In this document: positions 26,686 to 35,231 of the stretch, piece by piece
Numbering within the stretch: position 1 is the stretch's first letter
How the letters are laid out: each line of letters begins with the position of its first letter
Assembly (NCBI GenBank): GCA_031267615.1
Contig: JAIRYM010000049.1
Coordinates: 1 to 55,996, forward strand
Length of the DNA: 55,996 nt
Reading direction: 5' to 3'
DNA from: Dysgonamonadaceae bacterium
GTDB taxonomy: Bacteria; Bacteroidota; Bacteroidia; Bacteroidales; Azobacteroidaceae
Made by a program: the position numbers and the translations under genes
Notes under the pieces: model-generated
The model's input: the letters and a program-made list of their open reading frames with translations, nothing else
Told to the model about the DNA's origin: nothing
Database searches by the model: none

Positions 26686-28157
26686 TACAGCAACTCCGTA
26701 AACCGGCCGTACTCCTTCTCAAAACATTCGGTGTCCTGAGGCTCGAAGATCTCGGGAACGTATGAATTAGCAATTATTTTCCGAATATCATGCAGCGAAG
26801 CGACTGCTCCGAGTCCTTTTGCCTGCATCATTGCGTTGCCTGCGGCTGTCGCTTCGGACGGTCCGGCGGCAACGGTGACGCCGGTAGCGCTGGCGGTAAA
26901 CTGATTGAGCAGCCTGTTTTGCGAGCCGCCGCCGATGACATGCAGCTTTGTTATCCTGAACGGCACTGTCTGCTGCAGACTGTTGAATACATATTTATAT
27001 TTGAGTGCAAGACTGTCGAAGATGCAGCGGATGATACCGGCATGATCTTCGGGAACAGGCTGTTTTGTCTTTCTGCAAAAGTCGGCAATGGCTTCCGTCA
27101 TGCTTTCCGGATTGGCGAAACAGGCGGCGTCGGGATCTATCAGTGACCGGAAGGCTGTGGCTTGCGTCGACAGTTCTGCGATGTCGGAATAGGTGTACGT
27201 AACGCCGGCGGCTGACCATTCTTTGCGACACTGTTCGAGAAGCCACATGCCGGTGATATTTTTCAGGAAACGGACTGTGCCTTCTGCGCCGCCTTCGTTT
27301 GTGAAGTTTTTTTCGCGGGTGATGGTGTTGATTACCGGATTTTTCAGCTCGATTCCCATCAGCGACCAGGTGCCGGAACTTAAGTATGCAAAGTTTTCGT
27401 CTTCTGCCGGGACGGCGGCTACCGCTGATCCGGTGTCGTGTCCTGCTACCGCGATGACTGGAATTTTTTCCCTGATTCCTGTCTCGCGGGCTATGTGGTC
27501 GTGAAGCGTGCCGATGACTGTGCCGGGCATGACGGGGGATGCGAAAAGATCGGCCGATATTCCTGCCGCTTCAGCCAGCCGCGGTTCTATCTGTCTTGTC
27601 CTCGGATTGATTAACTGCGAGGTTGAGGCGATTGTGTATTCCATGACTTGTTTCCCGGTAAGAAGAAAGGCGAGGGCGTCGGGCATGAAAAGTAACTTTC
27701 TAGCTGCTTTCAGCGCTGAATTGTTTTCTTTTGAAAGGGCGTATAACTGAAAAATGCTGTTGAAATTCATGATCTGAATGCCGGTGAGATCATAAACTGT
27801 TTCGCACGGTATTATCTTAAAGTATTCTTCCGGAATCCCGTTGGTATACGGGTCTCGATAGGATCGCGGCAGCGAAAGTATGGTATTGTCTTCTCCGAGA
27901 AGCGCGAAGTCTACGCCCCAGGTGTCGATTCCGATGGAGTCGATTGCGACGTTCAGGGCGGCGGCGGATTTCAGTCCGTCTTTCAGGGATTCGAAGAGAG
28001 AATATATGTTCCAGCAATACCGGTTGCCGATTCTCATGATTTTGTTTGGGAATCTGTTAAGTTCTTTCATGTCGAGCCTGTTTTCGGACAGGGTTGCGAG
28101 TATGGTGCGTCCGCTTGTCGCGCCGAGATCGAATGTAATGAAATGTTTTGTTGCCAT
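26682..28157 (-). CDS. rhaB: Rhamnulokinase (FGGY family)
   Basis: The 491-residue kinase phosphorylates L-rhamnulose. The start at 28157 (MATKHFITFDLGATSGRTIL) puts the first phosphate loop at residue 10; an upstream in-frame ATG would add an unlikely extension. Other markers are SIGIDTWGVDFALLGED, GHDTGSAVAAVPAEDENFAYLSSGTWSLMG and HVIGGGSQNRLLNQFTASATG. The rest of the rhamnose pathway (rhaA/I, rhaD, rhaT, rhaR) is not in the window. A TATCTTTG box lies at 28192-28199 on the - strand, about 35 nt before the start. Confidence 0.92.
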   Translation of the reverse strand: MATKHFITFDLGATSGRTILATLSENRLDMKELNRFPNKIMRIGNRYCWNIYSLFESLKDGLKSAAALNVAIDSIGIDTWGVDFALLGEDNTILSLPRSYRDPYTNGIPEEYFKIIPCETVYDLTGIQIMNFNSIFQLYALSKENNSALKAARKLLFMPDALAFLLTGKQVMEYTIASTSQLINPRTRQIEPRLAEAAGISADLFASPVMPGTVIGTLHDHIARETGIREKIPVIAVAGHDTGSAVAAVPAEDENFAYLSSGTWSLMGIELKNPVINTITREKNFTNEGGAEGTVRFLKNITGMWLLEQCRKEWSAAGVTYTYSDIAELSTQATAFRSLIDPDAACFANPESMTEAIADFCRKTKQPVPEDHAGIIRCIFDSLALKYKYVFNSLQQTVPFRITKLHVIGGGSQNRLLNQFTASATGVTVAAGPSEATAAGNAMMQAKGLGAVASLHDIRKIIANSYVPEIFEPQDTECFEKEYGRFTELLY

Positions 28158-28211
28158 TTGTATTTTTTTTAAATGTTGTTCTATTGAACTGCAAAGATAC
28201 AAAATTCTACT

Positions 28212-28249
28212 AAAAAAAAAAGGAGGGCGACGTCGCGTCGACCCCCTTT
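28212..28249 (-). terminator. Strong leftward hairpin plus U-tract upstream of rhaB
   Basis: On the - strand an imperfect 14-bp GC-rich stem (28236-28249 pairing with 28219-28232, two mismatches, 3-nt loop) runs directly into ten T residues. This is a strong intrinsic-terminator structure. No gene on the - strand ends here; a TACATTTG box at 28284-28291 (- strand) could start a ~70-nt transcript that ends at this hairpin. Confidence 0.6.
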
Positions 28250-28308
28250 CATAAATAACTTCTTAATTTAAACGTTGGCGCTGCAAATGTACGTATTTTT
28301 TTTTATAT

Positions 28309-28342
28309 TTTGCATCAATGTACCAAAAATATTGTACCTTTG
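28309..28342 (+). promoter_or_regulatory. Promoter of tRNA-Ser (and possibly ileS)
   Basis: TTTG (28309-28312), a 22-nt spacer and TACCTTTG (28335-28342) resemble the Bacteroidota promoter, with a slightly long spacer. The tRNA begins 16 nt after the -7 box. Confidence 0.6.
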
Positions 28343-28358
28343 CACCGGTTATCGACAG

Positions 28359-28445
28359 GGAAAGATGCCGGAGTGGTCGATCGGGCCGCACTCGAAATGC
28401 GGTGTACGGGTAACTGTACCGGGGGTTCGAATCCCTCTCTTTCCG
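28359..28445 (+). tRNA. tRNA-Ser (anticodon CGA)
   Basis: The 7-bp acceptor stem GGAAAGA pairs with TCTTTCC, followed by discriminator G. The anticodon stem CCGCA/TGCGG encloses the loop CTCGAAA, giving anticodon CGA, which reads UCG. A long variable arm (class II, GTACGGG...) and a T arm with GGTTCGAAT are present. Together these identify tRNA-Ser. The 3' CCA is not encoded. It lies 49 nt upstream of ileS on the same strand. Confidence 0.96.
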
Positions 28446-28494
28446 CGAAAAAAGTAAAACATCCGATTTGTATTCACCATTCAGATTTACAGCA

Positions 28495-31032
28495 ATGAAC
28501 AAAAAATTTCAAGAATACAACAGCCTCGACCTTCCGGCAGTAAACAAAAAAATCCTCTTGCAGTGGGAAACAGACGAAGTTTTCCGACGGAGCCTCGAAA
28601 TCCGCAAAAGCAGCCCGTCATTTGTCTTTTATGAAGGACCGCCGTCTGCGAACGGAATGCCGGGCATCCATCATGTCATCGCCCGCTCGATAAAAGACAT
28701 AATCTGTCGCTACAAAACGATGAAAGGTTTTCGGGTAAATCGAAAAGCAGGCTGGGATACTCACGGGCTGCCCGTAGAACTCGGAGTTGAAAAGAATCTC
28801 GGAATAACAAAAGAAGACATCGGAAAAACTATCTCGGTCGAAGACTACAACGCCGCCTGCCGCCGGGACGTAATGAAATTCACCTCCGAGTGGGAAGATC
28901 TGACAAAAAAAATGGGATACTGGGTAGATACCGAGCATCCCTACATCACCTGCAACAACAGTTACATAGAAACGCTCTGGTACTTGCTGGGAGAACTGTA
29001 TAAAAAAGGATACCTCTATAAGGGCTACACGATTCAGCCATATTCTCCCGCCGCCGGAACTGGCTTAAGCACCCATGAGCTGAATCAGCCGGGATGCTGG
29101 CGCGACGTTAAGGATTTAACCTGCATCGCGCAGTTCAAAGCAAAAAATACCGAGAATACATACTTTTTAGCATGGACAACAACGCCCTGGACATTACCGT
29201 CAAACACCGCGCTCTGCGTTGGCGAGAGAATTGATTATGTAAAGATTAAAACAAAAAATCCATATACAAAAGAAGATCTCAACTTGATACTGGCAGAAAC
29301 TCTTTTGCCGTCCGTCATCGGTAAGAACGACTGCGAAATCCTGGAAAAATACAAGGGAAAAGATTTAGTAGGTTTGGAATATGAACAGCTGATACCTTTA
29401 GTTTCACCTCTTTCCGGAGGCAACGGGTCTTCATTCCGCATTATTTCCGGCGACTTCGTTACCACAGAAGACGGCACGGGAATCGTTCACATAGCACCCA
29501 CTTTCGGTACGGACGACGATAAGGTTGCCAAAAATTACGGCATCGCACCAATGCTGCTTCTGGATAAAAACGGGAAACAGGTCCCGATGGTCGATTTAAC
29601 AGGAAAATTCTACATACTCGACGATTTAGATGAACATTTTGTAAAAACAAATATTGATGCAAAACTTTATCTGCCGTTTGCAGGAAAATATGTAAAAGAC
29701 GCATACTATAAGGAACTCCCGTCTGAACATTTGTCGCTCGACACAGAAATCTGTCTTTGGTTGCAGGAACGCGGATTATTATTCAAGAAAGAAAAGCACA
29801 CGCACAATTATCCGCATTGTTGGCGCACCGACAAGCCGGTGCTGTATTATCCGTTAGACAGCTGGTTTATCCGCACTACCGCCTGCCGCGACCGCATGAT
29901 TGAACTCAACAACACAATCAACTGGCATCCGGAATCGACCGGAACGGGGCGTTTCGGCAAGTGGCTCGAAAATCTGCAGGACTGGAACCTGTCGCGCTCG
30001 CGCTACTGGGGAACACCGCTGCCCATCTGGCGAACAGAAGACGGCAAAGAAGAAATCTGTATCAGTTCTGTCGCAGAACTATTCTCCGAAATCGACAGAG
30101 CAATTGCAGCCGGAGTGATGAAGAAAAGCCCTTTCAAAGAAAACGATATAGACAAAATCGACTTGCATCGCCCGTTTGTTGATGAGATTATTTTAGTTTC
30201 CAAATCAGGCAAGCCTATGATTCGAGAAACCGACCTTGTCGACGTATGGTTCGACAGCGGAGCTATGCCCTTTGCACAGATGCATTATCCGTTCGAAAAT
30301 AAAGAACTCGTCAATAACGGCTCGAACTATCCTGCCGACTTCATCTCGGAAGGCGTTGACCAGACACGCGGCTGGTTTTTCACGCTTCACGCAATCAGCG
30401 CGATGGTAATGGACTCGGTAGCATTCAAAAATGTGATTTCCACAGGTTTGGTGCTTGATAAAAACGGCAACAAGATGTCAAAACGGCTTGGCAATTCGAT
30501 TGACCCGTCAGCCGTTATCGCACAGTTCGGCTCCGACCCCCTGCGGTGGTATATGATTGCAAATTCCAACCCCTGGGACAACCTGAAATTCGATACGGAA
30601 GGAGTGGAGGAAGTACGCCGCAAATTCTTTGGAACACTATATAACACCTATTCCTTTTTCGCTCTTTATGCCAATGTCGATGGATTCGACGGCACAGAGC
30701 AGGAAGTGCCGATTGAAAAACGTCCAGAAATAGACCGCTGGATAATTTCGTTGCTCAATTCTCTTATCAAAGAAGTCGATGAATACTACGAATCTTACGA
30801 ACCGACAAAAGCGGGCAGAGCTATCAACGATTTTGTAAACGACAATTTAAGCAACTGGTATGTCCGCCTCAACCGAAAACGATTTTGGGGAGGCGAGATG
30901 AATGTAGACAAGCTGTCTGCCTGTCAAACGCTTTATACTTGCCTGAAAACCGTATCGCAACTTATGGCGCCCATCGCACCGTTCTATGCCGACGAACTCT
31001 GGATGGATTTGACAGGGAAAACGGCGAAATAA
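28495..31032 (+). CDS. ileS: Isoleucyl-tRNA synthetase, C-terminally truncated
   Basis: The frame encodes 845 residues from MNKKFQEYNSLDLPAVN; an earlier in-frame ATG at 28468 is less likely. The class I catalytic domain is intact: FYEGPPSANGMPGIHHV carries the HIGH-type motif, GWDTHGLPVELGVEK follows, and NGNKMSKRLGNS carries KMSKS. The editing domain (TTTPWTLPSNTALCV) and the helical anticodon-binding domain (NLSNWYVRLNRKRFWGG, APIAPFYADELWMDL) are present. It then stops at TGKTAK. Bacteroidota IleRS proteins are about 1,150 residues, so roughly the last 300 (C-terminal anticodon-recognition region) are missing. The next gene starts 12 nt later. Either the gene is broken by rearrangement or the assembly is joined here. 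Confidence 0.9.
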   Translation: MNKKFQEYNSLDLPAVNKKILLQWETDEVFRRSLEIRKSSPSFVFYEGPPSANGMPGIHHVIARSIKDIICRYKTMKGFRVNRKAGWDTHGLPVELGVEKNLGITKEDIGKTISVEDYNAACRRDVMKFTSEWEDLTKKMGYWVDTEHPYITCNNSYIETLWYLLGELYKKGYLYKGYTIQPYSPAAGTGLSTHELNQPGCWRDVKDLTCIAQFKAKNTENTYFLAWTTTPWTLPSNTALCVGERIDYVKIKTKNPYTKEDLNLILAETLLPSVIGKNDCEILEKYKGKDLVGLEYEQLIPLVSPLSGGNGSSFRIISGDFVTTEDGTGIVHIAPTFGTDDDKVAKNYGIAPMLLLDKNGKQVPMVDLTGKFYILDDLDEHFVKTNIDAKLYLPFAGKYVKDAYYKELPSEHLSLDTEICLWLQERGLLFKKEKHTHNYPHCWRTDKPVLYYPLDSWFIRTTACRDRMIELNNTINWHPESTGTGRFGKWLENLQDWNLSRSRYWGTPLPIWRTEDGKEEICISSVAELFSEIDRAIAAGVMKKSPFKENDIDKIDLHRPFVDEIILVSKSGKPMIRETDLVDVWFDSGAMPFAQMHYPFENKELVNNGSNYPADFISEGVDQTRGWFFTLHAISAMVMDSVAFKNVISTGLVLDKNGNKMSKRLGNSIDPSAVIAQFGSDPLRWYMIANSNPWDNLKFDTEGVEEVRRKFFGTLYNTYSFFALYANVDGFDGTEQEVPIEKRPEIDRWIISLLNSLIKEVDEYYESYEPTKAGRAINDFVNDNLSNWYVRLNRKRFWGGEMNVDKLSACQTLYTCLKTVSQLMAPIAPFYADELWMDLTGKTAK

Positions 31033-31044
31033 AAATACAATCCT

Positions 31045-32310
31045 ATGAAAGCGCTGATGTTCGGTTGGGAATTTCCACCACACATACTCGGTGGACTTGG
31101 AACTGCAAGTTATGGCTTGACACGAGGTATGTCGATGCAGGAAGATATGGAACTGACTTTTGCTATCCCGCGTCCATGGGGTGATGAAGACAGAAGTTTT
31201 CTCACCATTATCGGACTGAACAATACGCCTGTTGTATGGAAAGAAGTTACGGAAGAACAGGTTACAAAAAAAACAGGCAAAATGATGCCCGCATCGCTAT
31301 ATTTCGATTTAAGAAATAATATTTACGCCAATTTCAGTTATTATCCTACAAATGAACTCGGTTGCCTTGAGTTTTCAGGACGCTATCCGTCGAATCTGCT
31401 TGAAGAAATCAACAACTATTCGATTGTAGCAGGCGTGATAGCAAGAACGGTCGAAACGAACATTATTCATTCCCACGACTGGCTGACATATCCTGCGGGA
31501 ATACACGCGAAAAACGTTACGGGAAAACCGCTTGTAATCCACGTTCACGCTACGGATTTCGACCGTAGCAGAGGAAAAGTAAATCCGCAAGTTTACAATA
31601 TCGAAAAAGATGGAATGGACAATGCAAATCACATAATCACGGTAAGCAATCTGACACGCTCGACTGTGATAGAAAAATATCATCAAGACCCTGCGAAAGT
31701 TACGACTATTCACAATGCTGTTGAGCCGTTAAGCGACGAAATCCAAGCCATTCAGTCGCATAAACATACTAACGATAAAATTGTTACATTTCTTGGACGA
31801 ATAACAATGCAGAAAGGTCCGGAATATTTTGTGGAAGCTGCTGCACGTGTGTTGAACAAGTCTAAAAATGTGCGCTTTGTGATGGCTGGCAGTGGAGATA
31901 TGATGAATCAGATGATTCGACTTGCGGCGCAAAGAAATATTTCTGACAAGTTTCATTTCACAGGTTTTTTGAAAGGTGCGCAAGTGTACGAAATGCTTAA
32001 ATCGAGCGACATTTACGTGATGCCATCTGTATCAGAACCATTCGGAATTTCACCGCTCGAGGCGATGCAATGCGGCGTTCCGTCAATAATTTCAAAACAG
32101 TCAGGCTGCGCCGAAATCCTTAACAATGCTGTTAAAGTAGATTATTGGGATATCGACGCAATGGCTGACGCAATGTATTCTATCGTTACTTACCCATCCA
32201 TGTATGAATATCTTAAAGTAGAAGGCAAAAAAGAAGTCAATGCGATAACATGGGAAGATGCAGGGATGAAAGTCAGGAAAATCTACGACAAAGTGCTGGA
32301 AAGAAAATAA
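31045..32310 (+). CDS. GT4-family glycosyltransferase of the glycogen/starch-synthase type
   Basis: The 421-residue enzyme has two Rossmann domains. The acceptor domain begins MKALMFGWEFPPHILGGLGTASYGL (KxGGLG-like loop) and contains IIHSHDWLTYPAG. The donor domain carries FLGRITMQKGPEYFVEAA and the EX7E motif within SEPFGISPLEAMQCGVPSIIS. In Bacteroidota this family is usually encoded between a glycogen-debranching enzyme gene and a GH57 amylase gene, suggesting a role in alpha-glucan metabolism. Here neither neighbour is present: it abuts the truncated ileS on one side and a convergent secreted-protein gene on the other. Confidence 0.85.
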   Translation: MKALMFGWEFPPHILGGLGTASYGLTRGMSMQEDMELTFAIPRPWGDEDRSFLTIIGLNNTPVVWKEVTEEQVTKKTGKMMPASLYFDLRNNIYANFSYYPTNELGCLEFSGRYPSNLLEEINNYSIVAGVIARTVETNIIHSHDWLTYPAGIHAKNVTGKPLVIHVHATDFDRSRGKVNPQVYNIEKDGMDNANHIITVSNLTRSTVIEKYHQDPAKVTTIHNAVEPLSDEIQAIQSHKHTNDKIVTFLGRITMQKGPEYFVEAAARVLNKSKNVRFVMAGSGDMMNQMIRLAAQRNISDKFHFTGFLKGAQVYEMLKSSDIYVMPSVSEPFGISPLEAMQCGVPSIISKQSGCAEILNNAVKVDYWDIDAMADAMYSIVTYPSMYEYLKVEGKKEVNAITWEDAGMKVRKIYDKVLERK

Positions 32311-32313
32311 AAC

Positions 32314-33693
32314 TCAATCCCTCCTGCAAACAACCCGAAACCCATACACATAGCTCCGGTCAGACGGGTAGCCATCGATATAGAGCGAAACGCAGCAGCC
32401 GTCAGCATCATCGCTCCAGCCGCCGCCGCGAAGAATGTGGTAGGAAGAACTCCCCTCAGAGCCAACTGCATCACCTGTAGGTGTTGCCTGCGGGAATGGA
32501 TCATCATACTGGTTCCAGCACCATTCCCAGACATTGCCGGACATATCGTACAGACCAAACACGTTGGCGACTTTAGTCTTCACAGGGTGGGTGCTGTATT
32601 TTGAACCTACATATACATTGCCCGAGTACCACGCAACATCATCAGCAATATCGCTGCCTGAGTAAATATAATCCTGCGACGACTTTACACCGCCGCGAGC
32701 GGCATATTCCCACTCGCTGCTGGTAGGAAGGCGGTAGCCGTCGGCTGTGAAATTGCAGGTGGCGTCATGCCAGTTGGCATCAGTTTCTGATGGTATTGAG
32801 GTATAAGCAAAATGTAACCAGTCGTCAACACCGGAAACAGTATAAACAGGCGTCTTCCCTTCCATCGCGCTAAGCTTGTTGCAATACGCAATGGCGTCAT
32901 ACCAGCTGATCATATCAGCCGGCTTGGAGGACGAGGGTTCGGAAAGATCAATATATTCATCAGTATTGCTGCAGCTAAAGAAATTATAACTGGGTTGATT
33001 GTAATCACAGGTGGTAACGCCTGCTCTGTCAGGGAAGACATACTCAAACTGCGCCTGGGTTATTTCTGTTTCAGCCCACTGCAAATCGGGAATAGTTACG
33101 TTAGTGCCGGTATTGCTCTCGCCGTATTTCCATTCGCTGCCATCATTGCCTTCCACTTCAACCATCTTTGGCTTCAAGAACGAGAGAGGGTAATAGTATC
33201 TCACCGTTATTTCACTGACTGTCCTTGCTGTTTTAAAGTCAATACTGTTGCTTGTCTGCTTGCCCTGCGGAGATCCGTTGTCAAAGAACTCGTATTTCAC
33301 AGCATAAGGATCAACTTTGGCGGTAAACACTGTAGCGCCGGTGTTGGTGATGCCGCAAGAGACGGCGGAGAGCGGTGCGGGCGGCGGGGTTGGGGTGTTG
33401 TTGTAACACGCCTGTATCCACTCTATCCCGTTCCACGTCTCGACGCATTGTGTGTCCGTGTTGAAGATCTGCAAGCCGAGGGCTTCTGTTTCGTGTCCTG
33501 CAAAAAGACTGACAAGCGCGTCGCGCTGGTCGGTGTCAAGCTGCGGAAGTCGGAGTCCGCGTTCACCTTTGCCTTCCAGTTCGAGGATTGAGAAACTCTG
33601 AGGATCAGCAAGTGATCCAATTGTTACCTGCGCCGAAGCGCCAATTGCGCTCAACGTGAAGAGCGCCGTCATTGTTAAAAAGATTCTTTTCAT
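32314..33693 (-). CDS. Secreted SUMF1/FGE-like (formylglycine-generating enzyme fold) protein
   Basis: The 459-residue protein has a signal peptide (MKRIFLTMTALFTLSAIGASAQ), then a short Bacteroidota surface-protein N-terminal segment (VTIGSLADPQSFSILELEG), a Pro-rich linker near residue 100 and an Ig-like stretch. The C-terminal ~250 residues are a SUMF1-type C-type-lectin fold: MISWYDAIAYCNKLSAMEGKTPVYT, GYRLPTSSEWEYAARGG, FGLYDMSGNVWEWCWNQYD and LRGGGWSDDADGCCVS...GFRVV. The catalytic cysteine pair of true FGE cannot be assigned confidently, so a binding or structural role is as likely. Its upstream region is the 21-bp array. Confidence 0.83.
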   Translation of the reverse strand: MKRIFLTMTALFTLSAIGASAQVTIGSLADPQSFSILELEGKGERGLRLPQLDTDQRDALVSLFAGHETEALGLQIFNTDTQCVETWNGIEWIQACYNNTPTPPPAPLSAVSCGITNTGATVFTAKVDPYAVKYEFFDNGSPQGKQTSNSIDFKTARTVSEITVRYYYPLSFLKPKMVEVEGNDGSEWKYGESNTGTNVTIPDLQWAETEITQAQFEYVFPDRAGVTTCDYNQPSYNFFSCSNTDEYIDLSEPSSSKPADMISWYDAIAYCNKLSAMEGKTPVYTVSGVDDWLHFAYTSIPSETDANWHDATCNFTADGYRLPTSSEWEYAARGGVKSSQDYIYSGSDIADDVAWYSGNVYVGSKYSTHPVKTKVANVFGLYDMSGNVWEWCWNQYDDPFPQATPTGDAVGSEGSSSYHILRGGGWSDDADGCCVSLYIDGYPSDRSYVYGFRVVCRRD

Positions 33694-33783
33694 TTTATAT
33701 AAAAGTTAATGTTTTGATTAATACTACTGTAAATTTTGATGTTTTTATTATTAAATCCTTTATTGATGAGCGTTTCCAAAGAC

Positions 33784-33993
33784 ATAACGGCAACCATTTC
33801 CGTTGTTACGGCAACCATTTCCGTTGTTACGGCAACCAATTCCGTTGTTACGGCAACCAATTCCGTCGTTACGGAAACCATTTCCGTTGTTACGGGAACC
33901 AATTCCGTCGTTACGGAAACCAATTCCGTCGTTACGGAAACCAATTCCGTCGTTACGGAAACCATTCCCGTCGTGACGGAAATTATTCACGCC
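33784..33993. repeat. 21-bp tandem repeat array 1 (nine units plus a degenerate tenth)
   Basis: Units start every 21 bp at 33784, 33805, 33826 and so on to 33973, with the pattern GTTACGGNAACCANTTCCGTN. Within a unit ACGGAA and TTCCGT are inverted copies around 5 nt, so each can form a small hairpin. Because 21 is a multiple of three, reading frames stay open through it on both strands, giving seven-residue peptide repeats, but no frame has a convincing protein around it. It lies in a 602-bp gene-free stretch (33694-34295) between the SUMF1-like gene and DUF3822; apart from the G-tract nothing else is recognisable there. Confidence 0.93.
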
Positions 33994-34105
33994 TGAATGA
34001 AAAATTATTCCATTCATGTCTGAATTATTTAAGATTGTATGTAAATGTTTTCGGGACTTCCCGAAACGGATTATGACATAACCCGTTGGTGTTTTGGCGT
34101 TTATT

Positions 34106-34119
34106 GGGGGGGGGGGGGG
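34106..34119. repeat. Homopolymeric G tract (14 G)
   Basis: Fourteen consecutive G residues in intergenic sequence, about 110 bp from the 21-bp array. Tracts of this length are prone to slipped-strand length change and are also hard to sequence accurately, so the exact count is uncertain. Confidence 0.85.
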
Positions 34120-34295
34120 TAAAATGGCATCAACTGACACGTCATATTGAGTATCAATTTTGCATTACTGCTGTGGAAATATTCGATTGCCATTTTTATT
34201 TTGTTATTAACGGCGGCAAAGGTAAGATATTAATTTTAAACGGCAAAATTATTTATTAGAAAAGGTATAATTCCTTTATTTCGTTATAAATAAAA

Positions 34296-35120
34296 TTAGC
34301 AGTGCAGTTTAACAACAGGAAAATCAGGGCGTTTAGATACAGAAAGTTTTAATATTACAGGAATTTCGTCACCTGAGAAGGATTGATCTATGTTTCTGAT
34401 AAAAGGACGCAGGTTTTGTGCAAGTTCACCGTCTGTTTCAATGTCGCCTGCAAGATAGATTACATCTGATTTTTGATTTAATTTCATCTGTTTCCAGGTA
34501 AAGGAGATAAAATATATCATATCATCAACATTTCTGACGTGATATGTGTTGAACAGTAACAGTTTCCCCCCTGATGCAAAGCAAATAATATCCATCTCAT
34601 TGCCTTGACAGCAAATATACATTCGACTGGAAAGAGATACGCTGCTTTGCGAGGAAAAATATTCAAGCAATGGAGCTGAATGATGAATAAATTCAGGATT
34701 GATGAATGAACGTAAAAAAAATTGGTAAGTTGATTCGGGAATACGGTGAACTATTTGTAATTCCGGCTTTTCTATTTTGTTATTAATAACGGTTCCTCCT
34801 TTTTTGGAGGAGATATATTTTATAAATTCCGGTCCATAAATGTTAGCGTCAATAACTGCGGGAAGAAATGTATAATCATGAGAATGATTTATTATCCTTA
34901 CATCTTTAAACGGCAGCGCAAATAATTCATTTTCAAAGAACCATTCCCTGAAAGAGGCAAGCCCGCCGTGCAATCGCTCCTGACTGTCGTCTGCAAAAAA
35001 GACTCCGGCTCTGTTGTCCGGAGAAAATATCATCAATGAACAGCGAGAAGGATGCAGCAAAATAACAAGAACAAACTGTTCTGGCTGCTGAAAAACCGAT
35101 TCTGGAAGTCGTATTTTCAT
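34296..35120 (-). CDS. DUF3822 family protein
   Basis: The 274-residue cytosolic protein has the RNase-H/actin-like layout of DUF3822 proteins of Bacteroidota: an N-terminal strand region (LVILLHPSRCSLMIFSPDN), VRIINHSHDYTFLPA near residue 85 and YICCQGNEMDIICFASGGKLLLFNTYHVRNVDDMIYF near 170-205. No enzymatic motif is seen. DUF3822 genes often lie near rsmD, coaBC or recN; here recN is divergent, 111 bp away. Function is unknown. Confidence 0.78.
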   Translation of the reverse strand: MKIRLPESVFQQPEQFVLVILLHPSRCSLMIFSPDNRAGVFFADDSQERLHGGLASFREWFFENELFALPFKDVRIINHSHDYTFLPAVIDANIYGPEFIKYISSKKGGTVINNKIEKPELQIVHRIPESTYQFFLRSFINPEFIHHSAPLLEYFSSQSSVSLSSRMYICCQGNEMDIICFASGGKLLLFNTYHVRNVDDMIYFISFTWKQMKLNQKSDVIYLAGDIETDGELAQNLRPFIRNIDQSFSGDEIPVILKLSVSKRPDFPVVKLHC

Positions 35121-35200
35121 TTCGAGATGCGAAAGTACTGAATTTTTATAAAATAACTCTCATATTTATATTTTTATAAACAAAACAGAACAATAATAAT

Positions 35201-35208
35201 TATCTTTG
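35201..35208 (+). promoter_or_regulatory. -7 box of the recN transcription unit
   Basis: TATCTTTG, 23 nt before the recN start codon, fits TAnnTTTG. No clear TTTG at -33. A TACTTTCG box on the - strand (35130-35137) may serve the divergent DUF3822 gene. Confidence 0.5.
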
Positions 35209-35231
35209 CGGACTGCAATAATTTTTACCGA

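Noticed and set aside
33672-34140. Open frames on both strands through array 1 (seven-residue peptide repeats, up to 134 codons)
   Set aside because: The 21-bp period keeps several frames open at once; no signal peptide, start site or flanking domain supports any of them.
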